In this document: piece by piece, positions 45,802 through 54,306 of the stretch | Position numbering within the stretch: position 1 is the stretch's first letter | How the letters are laid out: the number at the start of each line of letters is the position of its first letter | NCBI RefSeq assembly: GCF_002214465.1 | Contig: NZ_CP015101.1 | Coordinates: forward strand, 1,185,013 to 1,249,012 | DNA: 64,000 nt | Direction of reading: 5' to 3' | DNA from: Thermococcus barossii | GTDB lineage: Archaea; Methanobacteriota_B; Thermococci; Thermococcales; Thermococcaceae | Translations under genes and position numbers: made by a program | Notes under the pieces: generated by a model | Told to the model about the DNA's origin: nothing | Databases searched by the model: none | The model's input: only the letters and a program-made list of their open reading frames with translations

Positions 45802-46649
45802 TCTCCCACCTCCAGGTACTCAGCGCGGAGGAACTTGATGTACAGCGCACCGAGCAGGATGGAGAGACCGGCTATCACGAGGGCGTATACCGATGCCACA
45901 CCGGCATCCTTTATCTCCGTGAGCTGGTAGTAACCTTCACCGGCGAGAACCGGGATGTCTCTGCCGGCCAGTATCCAGACGATACCGAAGATCTGCATCG
46001 CGAAGAGCGTCCTTATTATGAGGGCGCTCTGTATGCTGGGCTTTAAGAGCGGAAGAACGATGCGCCTGAGCCTTGTCCAGTAGCTCGCCCCAAAGACCTC
46101 TGCAGCCTCAATGTACTCCTTGCTTATCATCTGCAGACCGGCGAGGATTATCACAAAGACTATCGCCGTGGAGCGCCACAGTTCGGCTATGACTATCGCG
46201 AAGAACTCCCTCATGCGGTATTCGTAGCCGAATACGTATATCGGCTGGCTTATCACCCCCAGGTTCATGAGGAGCTTGTTTATGAAACCATAGGGGGAAA
46301 GCATTGAGTACCAGATCAAACCCGCCGCCACATCACTTATGGTGAGGGGGATTATAAGGGCATAGAGGGCGGCGTCCTTGCCCTTGAAAACACGGTTCAT
46401 GAGGAGGGCGAGAACAACGGCAAGGGCAACCTGAGTGGGGACGATAATGCCAGCAAGAAGGATCGTGTATTTAAACGCGCTCCAGAAGTAGTAATCGCTA
46501 AAGGTCCTACGCCAGACCTCCAAAGAGAGCGCCCCGTTCTGGGTGAAGGCCAGGTAGAGAGCCTGAACGAGGGGATATCCAACGAAAAACAGCAGGTACA
46601 AGAAAGCCGGCAAAATTAAAAGATAAGGAACGAGAGAGCGCCGTTCCAT
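45798..46649 (-). CDS. Sugar ABC transporter permease (MalF-like)
   Basis: A 283-residue permease starting MERRSLVPYLLILPAFLYLL, with GGAGGAGGT before the ATG. Six helices and the EAA loop EYIEAAEVFGASYWTRLRRI (about 195-215) are evident. Second gene of the importer operon, 13 nt after the binding-protein gene. Confidence 0.9.
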   Translation of the reverse strand: MERRSLVPYLLILPAFLYLLFFVGYPLVQALYLAFTQNGALSLEVWRRTFSDYYFWSAFKYTILLAGIIVPTQVALAVVLALLMNRVFKGKDAALYALIIPLTISDVAAGLIWYSMLSPYGFINKLLMNLGVISQPIYVFGYEYRMREFFAIVIAELWRSTAIVFVIILAGLQMISKEYIEAAEVFGASYWTRLRRIVLPLLKPSIQSALIIRTLFAMQIFGIVWILAGRDIPVLAGEGYYQLTEIKDAGVASVYALVIAGLSILLGALYIKFLRAEYLEVGE

Positions 46650-46662
46650 GGGACCTCCTCCT

Positions 46663-47952
46663 TCACGGCACCGGCACTCCAACGTCCTCGAAGAGCTTTA
46701 CAAGGTCGGGCTTGATCTCCTTGGTGACCGTCGCTGGATCCTCGTCGTTGAGAACTATCCTCTCGAAGGCCTGCTTGTAGTACTCCTTGAACTGGCCTCC
46801 CTTGTCTCCGAGGTTTGGTATCATGACAACGAGGGCATCCTTGGTGCTGGCCTGGGCCTGGACACCCTCAGCGAGTATCTTCAGCGGCCCCTCAGGCAGC
46901 TTTCCGCTGGCCTCTTCAACGGTCGGGAAGAAACCGACCTTCTCCAGAACCTTGACCTGGGTATCTGGCTTGGTCAGGTAGTCTATAAGCTTCCATGCCT
47001 CATCCTTGTGCGGTGCTCCCTTCGGTATGGCAAGGCCGGCGAGAACGACAATGAATCCCCTGCCCTTCGGTCCCCTCGGAACCGGAACAACGACGAACTG
47101 GTCTGGCTTGGTTTCGATGGCGTTCTTAATCCTTGCGGTGTGGTCCCAGGCTATGAGAACTTCACCCTTCAGGAGCGGGTCAGCCATGGCATCCCAGGTT
47201 GTGCTGGACGGGTGCACGTAGGGCCAGAGTTCCTTGAGGTAGTTCCACATCTCGACTGCCTCTGGACTGTCGAACTCCTTCGCCTGATAGCCGGTGTAGC
47301 TCGGATAGATGTATCCGTGGAGGAACCTGACGAAGAGCCCCTTCGGCCCGGCCGGGAAGCCGAGCTCGGGCTGTCCCTTGGCCTCTTTGAGGTTCTTGGC
47401 CCACTGGAGAAGGGCGTCGTAGGTCCACTTTTCGGTGCCCTTCATAACGTCCTCCTCGGTAAGCCCTTTCGGAAGGTACTGGAAGGCCTCCTTGTTAACG
47501 ACCATAACGTAGGTGGCGCTCATCCAAGGAACGTATGCCTTCTGGCCGCGGATGTAGGAGTACTGCTCAAAGGTGCTGATGAAGGTTCTTCCTTCAAGCT
47601 TGGGCATCGTGCTGAGATCCTCCAGCCAGCCCTTTGAGGCCATGTAGTCCATACCACCGTGGAGGTCGCCTATAACGTCGATGGTGACCTTTCCCGTCTG
47701 CATCTCGCCCTCAAGCCTCGTAACCATGTCCGTATAGGAAATTGGGACAAAGTTAACCTCGATGTTTGTCTCCGATGTAAAGCCCTTCAGAAGGTCCTCC
47801 TGGACGAAGGCCCTCTCCTCGGGCGGGTTCAGCTGGGTTGACAGAAACGTCACTGTTACTTTCTCTTCCCCTCCTGGGGAGATACAGCCACTGGACACTA
47901 CGGCGAACAACACAACAGCCGCCAACAGAACACCAAACAATCTCCTAATCAT
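46663..47952 (-). CDS. Sugar-binding lipoprotein of ABC transporter (MalE-like, family 1)
   Basis: 429 residues. Lipobox VVSSGC with Cys23. The mature part has the family-1 solute-binding pattern: VTVTFLSTQLNPPEE, IDVIGDLHGGMDYMAS, the hinge segment GEVLIAWDHTARIKN, and GLAIPKGAPHKDEAWKLIDY. It should bind an oligosaccharide or glycoside outside the cell; which one cannot be read from the sequence. It is the first gene of the operon; a minus-strand TATA (CTTATATATG, about 48005-48014) and an upstream palindrome at 48028-48044 form its promoter. Confidence 0.88.
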   Translation of the reverse strand: MIRRLFGVLLAAVVLFAVVSSGCISPGGEEKVTVTFLSTQLNPPEERAFVQEDLLKGFTSETNIEVNFVPISYTDMVTRLEGEMQTGKVTIDVIGDLHGGMDYMASKGWLEDLSTMPKLEGRTFISTFEQYSYIRGQKAYVPWMSATYVMVVNKEAFQYLPKGLTEEDVMKGTEKWTYDALLQWAKNLKEAKGQPELGFPAGPKGLFVRFLHGYIYPSYTGYQAKEFDSPEAVEMWNYLKELWPYVHPSSTTWDAMADPLLKGEVLIAWDHTARIKNAIETKPDQFVVVPVPRGPKGRGFIVVLAGLAIPKGAPHKDEAWKLIDYLTKPDTQVKVLEKVGFFPTVEEASGKLPEGPLKILAEGVQAQASTKDALVVMIPNLGDKGGQFKEYYKQAFERIVLNDEDPATVTKEIKPDLVKLFEDVGVPVP

Positions 47953-48003
47953 GGGGCATCACCCTATCCCTCAAGTAAGGTACTTCAACGAACTTAAGTG
48001 GAC

Positions 48004-48014
48004 AACATATATAA
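48004..48014 (-). promoter_or_regulatory. TATA box of the system-1 importer operon
   Basis: On the minus strand CTTATATATGT lies about 55 nt before the binding-protein ATG at 47952, directly downstream of the palindrome at 48028-48044. Confidence 0.6.
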
Positions 48015-48027
48015 GATTTGTGTTTAG

Positions 48028-48044
48028 AACCACTAAAAGTGGTT
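48028..48044. promoter_or_regulatory. Palindromic operator, copy 1
   Basis: AACCACTAAAAGTGGTT is a perfect 7-3-7 inverted repeat. It lies just upstream of the TATA box of the importer operon, a place where activators or repressors both act. A near copy is at 50142-50158. Confidence 0.7.
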
Positions 48045-48071
48045 GTATTACAAAAAAGTAAAAGTTTGGAA

Positions 48072-49085
48072 TTAAAGTCTAAGCCTCACGGTTTTTCCCT
48101 TTCTGGACGATTCATAGGCCGCCAGGATTATCGCCAGGTTTTTCTTCGCATCCTCGCCCGTTATGGGAACCTTTTCATCCTTCAAAACCGCCCTGGTGAA
48201 GGAACTCACTATTCCCCTCACATCGGGTCTGTCCCAGTATATCTTCTCTGCCCTGTCCTGATAGACGGTAAAGTCAGGGTATGCCGTCCTCACGTCGAGG
48301 AATCCCTCCCTTCCGACGAGGTAGTATTTTATCTCGATGCCGTAGGAGTAGCCCTTTGGATTGCCCCAGCCGGCAGTCAGAACCGCCAGAACGCCTTTTC
48401 TGAACTCAAGAACGGCGGTGCCTATATCGTCCACCGGGAAGCCGTATATCTTGGCACCTATGTCCGCGTAGACCTTTCTGGGGAGGTCCCCAGTGAGCCA
48501 GAGGAGGGAGTCAACCCCATGGGGGGCGGTGTCCATGAAACCCCCGCCTCCGGACTTTCTTGCGTCTAAGAACCAACCCATGTCAAGCCCCTGGAGGAAT
48601 ATCGGCGGTTTCACGTTCTCGGAGATGGTCTGGATGTACTCAATGGGGCCTATCTCACCGCTATCAATCATCTCCTTCGCCTTCACGAGGGGCTCAGTGA
48701 ACCTGGGATTGAATGGGAGCATGAGCTTTACCCCGGCCCTTTTGGCGGCCCTTATGACCTCATCCGCGTCCCTGAGGTTCAGGGCTATGGGCTTCTCAAG
48801 TAGTATGTGCTTGCCCTCTTCAGCGGCCCTGACGGCTATCTCCCTGTGCCTGTATGTCTCTATTGCAATGTAAACCGCCTCGACGTTCTCATCCCTGAGG
48901 AGTGCCTCGTAGTTCCTGTAGAACTTCGCTCCGTACTTCTTCGCCTCGGCACGTGCAACGTCCGAGTTGGAGCCGTCGCCGGATATCGCCACGAGCTTCG
49001 TCTGCCTGCCTCCCGCAATGGTGGAGGCAAAGCGAAGGGCGTGGGGATGGGCGTAGCTTATTATCCCGAAGTTGAGCTTCTTCAT
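48072..49085 (-). CDS. Gfo/Idh/MocA-family oxidoreductase
   Basis: A 337-residue NAD(P)-dependent sugar dehydrogenase-like protein. The N-terminal Rossmann part reads KLNFGIISYAHPHALRFAST, where the usual GxGxxG is replaced by a weaker SYAHPHA turn; EKPIALNLRDADEVI (about residues 93-107) is the family motif with catalytic Lys, and the DTAPHGVDSLLWL block carries the second catalytic His. Substrate unknown: a polyol, glycoside or amino sugar. Overlaps the end of its upstream homolog by 4 nt. Confidence 0.85.
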   Translation of the reverse strand: MKKLNFGIISYAHPHALRFASTIAGGRQTKLVAISGDGSNSDVARAEAKKYGAKFYRNYEALLRDENVEAVYIAIETYRHREIAVRAAEEGKHILLEKPIALNLRDADEVIRAAKRAGVKLMLPFNPRFTEPLVKAKEMIDSGEIGPIEYIQTISENVKPPIFLQGLDMGWFLDARKSGGGGFMDTAPHGVDSLLWLTGDLPRKVYADIGAKIYGFPVDDIGTAVLEFRKGVLAVLTAGWGNPKGYSYGIEIKYYLVGREGFLDVRTAYPDFTVYQDRAEKIYWDRPDVRGIVSSFTRAVLKDEKVPITGEDAKKNLAIILAAYESSRKGKTVRLRL

Positions 49086-50089
49086 ACCTCGACCACCTCC
49101 CCCTCGCGGGCACTCTCCTTCGCCCTCTCTGCAATCTTCAGGGCGATCAGGGCATCCTCGGCGGTGACCGCCGGTTCCTCTTTACCCTTGATGCAATTGA
49201 AGAAGTGCCTCAGTTCCCTCTCGAAGGCGTCTGGGAAGGTTGAAAGGAGCGGTGAGAAGCGCGGCATCTCGAAGTTTGCCTTGGCGACACCGACCACGGG
49301 TGTATCCAGCGGGGTGTAGCGTATTCTGCCGTTCTTTCCAATGATGTCGACGTGATGGTAGAAGACGCCATACCGTGAGGGATACGGATACGCCCAGCTC
49401 ACCTCCGCTATGCCAGTCTTTCCACCCTCGAACTTTATCATCATCATAAAATGGTCAAACGTTCCATTGGCCCTTGCCTCCTCCTTGATGGATTTCCCAA
49501 CGGCGTATACAGAGACGGGTTCGCTCTCAAAGAACCATCTAAGAAAGTCCGTGACGTGGACTCCAAGGTCAACGGCGACGCCGCCGCTCCTGTTCTCGTC
49601 CCAGTACCAGTAATCCCTGGGGAAGGGCAGGTTCTGAACCTCGGCCTTTCTGATGTGCATCGGCAGGATGTTGCGCTTCTTTATGACCTCCTTCATCTGC
49701 ATCCATCTCTTGTCAAACCGCCTCACGTGGCCAACGAAGAGGTGAAGGTCTTCCCTTTCGGCGGTTTTTATCATCCTCTCTCCCTCTTCAACGGTGAGAG
49801 CTATCGGTTTCTCAACTATAACGTGCTTTCCGGCCTTGAGAGCCTCAATGGCGAGTTCTGCGTGGGTGTATGTTGGGGTCAGAATCTCAACAACGTCGGT
49901 CTCGGCATCCAGAAACTCGTCGAGGCTCGTGAACGCCTTGGCTCGAAACTCCTTTGCACCCTCGCGTGCCCGTTTCGGGTCTATGTCCATGCAGGCGACG
50001 ACCCTGATGCCCTCGATTCCCCTGAGGGCCCTCTTGTGGGCAAGGTTGAATATGTTCCCACAGCCTATCACCCCGACCTTCAGCTCCAT
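49082..50089 (-). CDS. Gfo/Idh/MocA-family oxidoreductase
   Basis: A 335-residue homolog of the next gene, with intact dinucleotide motif VGVIGCGNIFNLAH, the catalytic-Lys motif EKPIALTVEEGERMI and AVDLGVHVTDFLRWF. ATG 50089 follows GGGGGATC. The pair may act together or in sequence on the same sugar or polyol. Its promoter has TATA GATTATATAC (minus strand, about 50120-50129), and the second palindromic operator lies just upstream (50142-50158). Confidence 0.87.
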   Translation of the reverse strand: MELKVGVIGCGNIFNLAHKRALRGIEGIRVVACMDIDPKRAREGAKEFRAKAFTSLDEFLDAETDVVEILTPTYTHAELAIEALKAGKHVIVEKPIALTVEEGERMIKTAEREDLHLFVGHVRRFDKRWMQMKEVIKKRNILPMHIRKAEVQNLPFPRDYWYWDENRSGGVAVDLGVHVTDFLRWFFESEPVSVYAVGKSIKEEARANGTFDHFMMMIKFEGGKTGIAEVSWAYPYPSRYGVFYHHVDIIGKNGRIRYTPLDTPVVGVAKANFEMPRFSPLLSTFPDAFERELRHFFNCIKGKEEPAVTAEDALIALKIAERAKESAREGEVVEV

Positions 50090-50118
50090 GGGGATCCCCC
50101 AGGGAAGTAGGGGCAAAA

Positions 50119-50129
50119 AGTATATAATC
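50119..50129 (-). promoter_or_regulatory. TATA box of the oxidoreductase pair
   Basis: GGATTATATAC on the minus strand lies about 35 nt before ATG 50089 and 13 nt from the palindrome at 50142-50158, the same order (operator, TATA, gene) as at the importer operon. Confidence 0.55.
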
Positions 50130-50141
50130 CTTTTCAAAATA

Positions 50142-50158
50142 AACCACTTTAAATGGTT
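50142..50158. promoter_or_regulatory. Palindromic operator, copy 2
   Basis: AACCACTTTAAATGGTT has the same 7-3-7 form as copy 1, with one mismatch between the arms. It lies upstream of the TATA of the leftward oxidoreductase pair and only about 23 nt before the ATG of the rightward glycosyltransferase gene, so the bound protein could act on both. Confidence 0.7.
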
Positions 50159-50180
50159 GTAAATTTACGGAGGGAAAGAT

Positions 50181-51323
50181 ATGAGGGTCATCGTTGGAAT
50201 TCCCAGCTACAACAACGCGGAAACAATCTCATTCGTCGTCAAGCAGGCCGCACAGGGGCTAAAGAGGTACTTTGGTGGGGGAATTGTCGTCAACGCCGAC
50301 GGGGGGAGCACGGATGGAACTAGGGAGACCGTTCTGGCGACGAAGGTTCCGGATGGTGTGGAGGTTCACAGCTTCGTCTACCGCTGGCCCATCCCTGGGA
50401 AGGGCAGTGCTATGAAGGAGCTCATGGAGTTCGCCCTCGAAAGATATGCGGACGCCATAGTGTTCGTTGACAGCGACCTGAGGAGCATAACCCCTGAGTG
50501 GATATACCGCTTCGCCAAACCCATCGAGGAGGGCTACGACTTCGTGGCCCCGCTCTACATAAGGCACAAGTGGGATGGAACCATAACCAACAACATCGCC
50601 TACCCAATGACCGCTTCACTCTACGGAAAGAACGTCAGACAGCCGATAGGAGGGGACTTCGGGATAAGCAGGAAGCTCATGGAGGTTTACCTTGAAGACG
50701 AGGAGGTCTGGAAGACCCACGTGGCTCGCTTCGGCGTCGATATATTCCTCACGACAACGGCCATAGCCAGGGGCTTTAAGGTCATCCAGACCGCCCTTGG
50801 AATGAAGATACACGACCCCAAGGATCCGGCCGCATCGCTCGGCCCGATGTTCAACCAGGTTGTAGGAACGCTGTTCATGCTGATGGGGAGGTACGAAAAC
50901 GTCTGGAGGAAGACCCGCTCGATAGAACCCATTCCGGTCTTCGGGGAGCTTGAGAAGGGCGAGCCGGAGCCCGTAAAAGTCACCCTTGAGCTCCTTGAGA
51001 TAAGGGCGAAGGAGCTCTTTGCCCAGCACGAGCCGGTGCTGAGGAGGGCCCTCGATGAGGAGACGCTCAGGGGGGTGACTGAGGCACTCAAGACCTTCGA
51101 GTTCGACGACAGGCTCTGGAGCCACGTCCTCTACGATGGGGCTGTGGCGTACAAGAACGGAATTCTAACCGAGGCCGAGCCCCTGGTACCCCTATACTTT
51201 GCAAAAACGGCGGATTTCATCAAGAGAACGCTGGACATGAGCACTCTTGAGGCCGAAAAACTGATAGAGGAGAGGGCAAAGGTATTCCTTGAGGAGAAGG
51301 ACTACCTCCTGGAGCGCTGGTAG
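50181..51323 (+). CDS. GT-A glycosyltransferase resembling glucosyl/mannosylglycerate synthases
   Basis: 380 residues. A GT-A nucleotide-sugar domain: VGIPSYNNAETI at the start, NADGGSTDGT, then FVDSDLRSITPEWI with the metal-binding DxD (about 95-97). PLYIRHKWDGTITNNIAYPM and QPIGGDFGISRKL, then GVDIFLTTTAIA, form the acceptor side and match the group that includes single-step glucosylglycerate and mannosylglycerate synthases. A compatible-solute role with glycerate as acceptor is inferred and fits the nearby glycerate kinase. GGAGGG precedes the ATG. Its 3' end overlaps the PfkB gene by 22 nt. Confidence 0.75.
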   Translation: MRVIVGIPSYNNAETISFVVKQAAQGLKRYFGGGIVVNADGGSTDGTRETVLATKVPDGVEVHSFVYRWPIPGKGSAMKELMEFALERYADAIVFVDSDLRSITPEWIYRFAKPIEEGYDFVAPLYIRHKWDGTITNNIAYPMTASLYGKNVRQPIGGDFGISRKLMEVYLEDEEVWKTHVARFGVDIFLTTTAIARGFKVIQTALGMKIHDPKDPAASLGPMFNQVVGTLFMLMGRYENVWRKTRSIEPIPVFGELEKGEPEPVKVTLELLEIRAKELFAQHEPVLRRALDEETLRGVTEALKTFEFDDRLWSHVLYDGAVAYKNGILTEAEPLVPLYFAKTADFIKRTLDMSTLEAEKLIEERAKVFLEEKDYLLERW

Positions 51324-52252
51324 AGGTCCCTGACCTCCTTCATCAGGGTTACTTCTTCCATTTTTGGAACGCTCCACGCGCCCCTCAGTGTCGTTGAGAG
51401 CGCCGCAACCAGGTTTGCGAAGCGGCCGATTTTCCTGAGGTGCTCCTCATCGATACCTTCCGCGCCAAGCAAGTTCGAATAGTGAAGACCCGCCAAGAGA
51501 GCGGCGGTGAAGGCATCTCCAGCCCCTGTGGTGTCAACAGGTTCGACCCGGTACGGAGGAATGTGAACCCTAATACTCCCGCTCATCAGCTCGCTGCCCT
51601 TCTCACCCAAAGTCACCGCGAGCAGTTTGAAGTCGAAGTCTTCCACTTCCACTCCATTGCCTTTTAGATACGCCAGCTCCCCGTCGCCGAGCTTAACTAT
51701 ATCCGCCAGCCCGAGGGCCTTCTCAATGTCGCGGAGCATCTTCTCCTCCCGTTCGCGCCAGAGGTCGGGCCTTATATTGACGTCGTAGCTCAGCGGAACC
51801 TTCCCGCTCAGTTCCTCAAGAAGTCCAAAGATGGTAGAGCGTGATGGCTCCCGGGCGAAGAGCACGGTGCCGAAATGAACGGCCTCAACATTCTCAAGAA
51901 GGGACGTCTCCACGTCCCCCGGCTTCAGGTTGAAGTATGCAACGCCGTCGTAGAGAATGAACTCGGGCTTTGCACCGATGAGCTGAACGAAAACAACGCC
52001 GGTGTGCCTCTCTGGATCCCTTGGTATGTAAGTCCTTACCCCCTCATCGCGGAGTCTTTCGAGCAGGAAGTCCCCGAAGGGGTCGTCACCGACCTTGCTC
52101 ACAAGACCGCTTTCAACGCCGAGCCTCGCAAGGCCAACGGCAACGTTTGCCGGAGCACCACCCGGGTGCTTTTCGAAGCTCTTAACCCCCTTCAACGGCC
52201 CCTCCTGGAGGGCTATGAAGTCTATGAGGGTCTCTCCGATGGATACAATCAC
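51302..52252 (-). CDS. PfkB-family carbohydrate kinase
   Basis: A 316-residue ribokinase-type sugar kinase. IVSIGETLIDFIALQEG and the glycine-rich GGAPANVAVGLARLG mark the substrate side; DTTGAGDAFTAALLAGL (about residue 250) carries the catalytic Asp and anion hole. Closest in style to fructokinases, but sugar specificity is not certain. The GTG at 52252 follows GAGGTGG. It is the last gene of the minus-strand transporter operon, 13 nt after the glycosidase gene. Confidence 0.88.
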   Translation of the reverse strand: MIVSIGETLIDFIALQEGPLKGVKSFEKHPGGAPANVAVGLARLGVESGLVSKVGDDPFGDFLLERLRDEGVRTYIPRDPERHTGVVFVQLIGAKPEFILYDGVAYFNLKPGDVETSLLENVEAVHFGTVLFAREPSRSTIFGLLEELSGKVPLSYDVNIRPDLWREREEKMLRDIEKALGLADIVKLGDGELAYLKGNGVEVEDFDFKLLAVTLGEKGSELMSGSIRVHIPPYRVEPVDTTGAGDAFTAALLAGLHYSNLLGAEGIDEEHLRKIGRFANLVAALSTTLRGAWSVPKMEEVTLMKEVRDLYQRSRR

Positions 52253-52265
52253 GGTAACCACCTCA

Positions 52266-53453
52266 CTAAAGGCCGAGCTTTTGCCTGAACTCCGCGTACA
52301 GCCTTACAATGTTGCCTTTGGGGTCTGAGTAGTAGTCCTCAGGCACTTCTACTTCCACGTTTCTCCTTTTAAGTTCGCCCATCCTCTTCCTGAACTCCCT
52401 CATCACAAGTGCGGTCGGCTTTAGGCTTCCATCGCTTCTCAGAAGACCAAAGAACCTCTCGTGAACCGCCCTGTCGAGGGGAGGCCTGTCCCATATGCTC
52501 TCGTGATAGTCGGAGAAGTTCCAGTAGAACGCACCGAGGACACCGAACTCGTAGAGGGCCTTAAGGGTCTCTTCGAGCCACCTCGCGGCGTCCTCCTCCC
52601 CCACCAAGTAGTGTTCGGCCTCGTGCTTGCCAGTCACGGAGCGTATCTTTCTGGTTTCTCCCCGCGTTGTTGGCATTCCAAACTCCTCCATGAGAACATC
52701 CTTTTTCCCCAGTGCCCTGGTCAGCAGGCATGCGAAGGGGACGAAGTACGGATCCAGGGGGTCCGTGAAGTCCGTGTAGACGGAGTACGCGTGCATGCAG
52801 AGGAAATCGTTTCCCTCCGCCACGTCACCCACGCGGAAGTGTTTGTCTCCCTGAATGTCCTCCTGATGAATGCCGAAGGTAACCGGCTTACTGGAACTGG
52901 CTTTCAGGGTCTCATACACAAACCGGACCCATCTTCTCCCCGCCTCGGGAGTGCGGGGAATCCTGACGTTGTCTATCTCATTGGAGATGTCCCATGCGTA
53001 GAGTGCGGGATGGTCGTCGAACTCGGAGGCGACGACCTCAAGGAGCAGTCTCTCCGCCTCTAAAAGGTCAGGCTCCTCATAGATGTCCCTCGCACCGAGG
53101 TCAACAACTCTTCCGTTCGAATACGTCAGGAATCTCTCGTGGGGTTTGTCGGAGAGGGTCCACTCGGGGAGCCAGTTTATTCCGCTCATGTGGCCGATGA
53201 AGAAGGTCGGCATGACCTTCAGTCCGAGATCATGAGCTATGGCCATGACCTTCTCCAGATTTCGAAGGGAGTTCTCATCGATTCTTTCAGGTTCCGGCTG
53301 AAAGTCCTCCCAGAGCAGGAAAATTCTCACGGCGTCAAGGTTGAGGTCCTTTATTACCTGAAATTCCTCACGAACCTCCCACTCCTCGAACTCCTTCCAC
53401 CAGAACATAGCCTTCCTTCTCGGCCAGTAGTTGACACCGAGGATGAACTCCAT
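52266..53453 (-). CDS. Clan GH-A glycoside hydrolase (GH5 mannanase/mannosidase-like)
   Basis: A 395-residue cytoplasmic TIM-barrel glycosidase without signal peptide. It starts FILGVNYWPRRKAMFWWKEF; the acid/base is E159 in AWDISNEID and the nucleophile E247 in VLMEEFGMPT. The overall pattern (VREEFQVIKDLNLDAVRIFL, YWNFSDYHESIW) resembles GH5-type beta-mannanases/mannosidases more than GH1 or GH42, but family assignment is tentative. As it lacks a signal, it would split glycosides after import by the neighbouring ABC transporter. Confidence 0.75.
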   Translation of the reverse strand: MEFILGVNYWPRRKAMFWWKEFEEWEVREEFQVIKDLNLDAVRIFLLWEDFQPEPERIDENSLRNLEKVMAIAHDLGLKVMPTFFIGHMSGINWLPEWTLSDKPHERFLTYSNGRVVDLGARDIYEEPDLLEAERLLLEVVASEFDDHPALYAWDISNEIDNVRIPRTPEAGRRWVRFVYETLKASSSKPVTFGIHQEDIQGDKHFRVGDVAEGNDFLCMHAYSVYTDFTDPLDPYFVPFACLLTRALGKKDVLMEEFGMPTTRGETRKIRSVTGKHEAEHYLVGEEDAARWLEETLKALYEFGVLGAFYWNFSDYHESIWDRPPLDRAVHERFFGLLRSDGSLKPTALVMREFRKRMGELKRRNVEVEVPEDYYSDPKGNIVRLYAEFRQKLGL

Positions 53454-53484
53454 TTTCCTCCCTCCAAAAAAGTTTTGAAAGGGC

Positions 53485-54306
53485 TCAGCCCTTGATTCCG
53501 CCGGACACTCCCCTCATATAGTACTTCTGGAGCACGATGTAGACGGTGATGGGTACGAGTATTGCCAGCACTCCAGCGGCGGTCAGCTGTCCCCAGTTGG
53601 GGTTGTAGCGGCTTATGAACTGGGTGACGCCGGCTGAAACTGGCCACTTCTCCGGTCTCAGGAGGGTTATCGCAAAGAACAGATCCTGCCACACGAAGAT
53701 GAACTGGACCACGGCGACGCTGATAACCGCGGGCATCGCTATGGGGAGTATCACCTTGAAGTATATCCCAACATCGCTGAGGCCGTCTATCCTCGCAGCC
53801 TCTTCATAGTCCTTGGGAATCGACATGAAGAAGTTGCGGAGGAAGAATATCGTCCACGGGAGCGCGAAGGCCGTGTGAACGAGGATTATACCGTAGTACT
53901 GGTCGTACAGATGAAGGTCGCGGAAGAGCCTCAGGAGGGGGACTATGACTGCCTGCTGTGGGACTACCTGGATGGCAACGAGGGTCAGGAAGAGCATCGT
54001 CTTTATCGGGAAGCTGAAGGAAGTGAAGCCGTAGGCTGCCATTCCGGCGATAAGTATCGGAATTACCGTGGCCACAGTGGCTATCAGAATCGAGTTGAGG
54101 ATGTTCTTCCAGAAGCCGGCGTCCCATACACTGACGTAGTTGTCGATGATGAAGTGGGCGTTCCTGAGGTTCCACCAGCCGTTAACTATCTCGTCGAAGG
54201 GCCTAACGGAGGTCATTATCAGTCCCAGGAGGGGTATCAGGAGCATTAGCCCTATGGACCACGCCACGAGGTTTATGGTGACCTTGTATCTCGTGCTTAC
54301 CTTCAT
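53485..54306 (-). CDS. Sugar ABC transporter permease (MalG-like)
   Basis: A 273-residue permease with six predicted helices and the EAA loop DYEEAARIDGLSDVGIYFKV (about residues 185-205). The start overlaps the stop of the MalF-like gene by 4 nt. Third gene of the minus-strand operon of system 2. Confidence 0.9.
   Translation of the reverse strand: MKVSTRYKVTINLVAWSIGLMLLIPLLGLIMTSVRPFDEIVNGWWNLRNAHFIIDNYVSVWDAGFWKNILNSILIATVATVIPILIAGMAAYGFTSFSFPIKTMLFLTLVAIQVVPQQAVIVPLLRLFRDLHLYDQYYGIILVHTAFALPWTIFFLRNFFMSIPKDYEEAARIDGLSDVGIYFKVILPIAMPAVISVAVVQFIFVWQDLFFAITLLRPEKWPVSAGVTQFISRYNPNWGQLTAAGVLAILVPITVYIVLQKYYMRGVSGGIKG

Noticed and set aside
46648-47637. A 329-codon open frame on the plus strand
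   Set aside because: It is antisense to the binding-protein gene, without a ribosome-binding site or recognisable domain.
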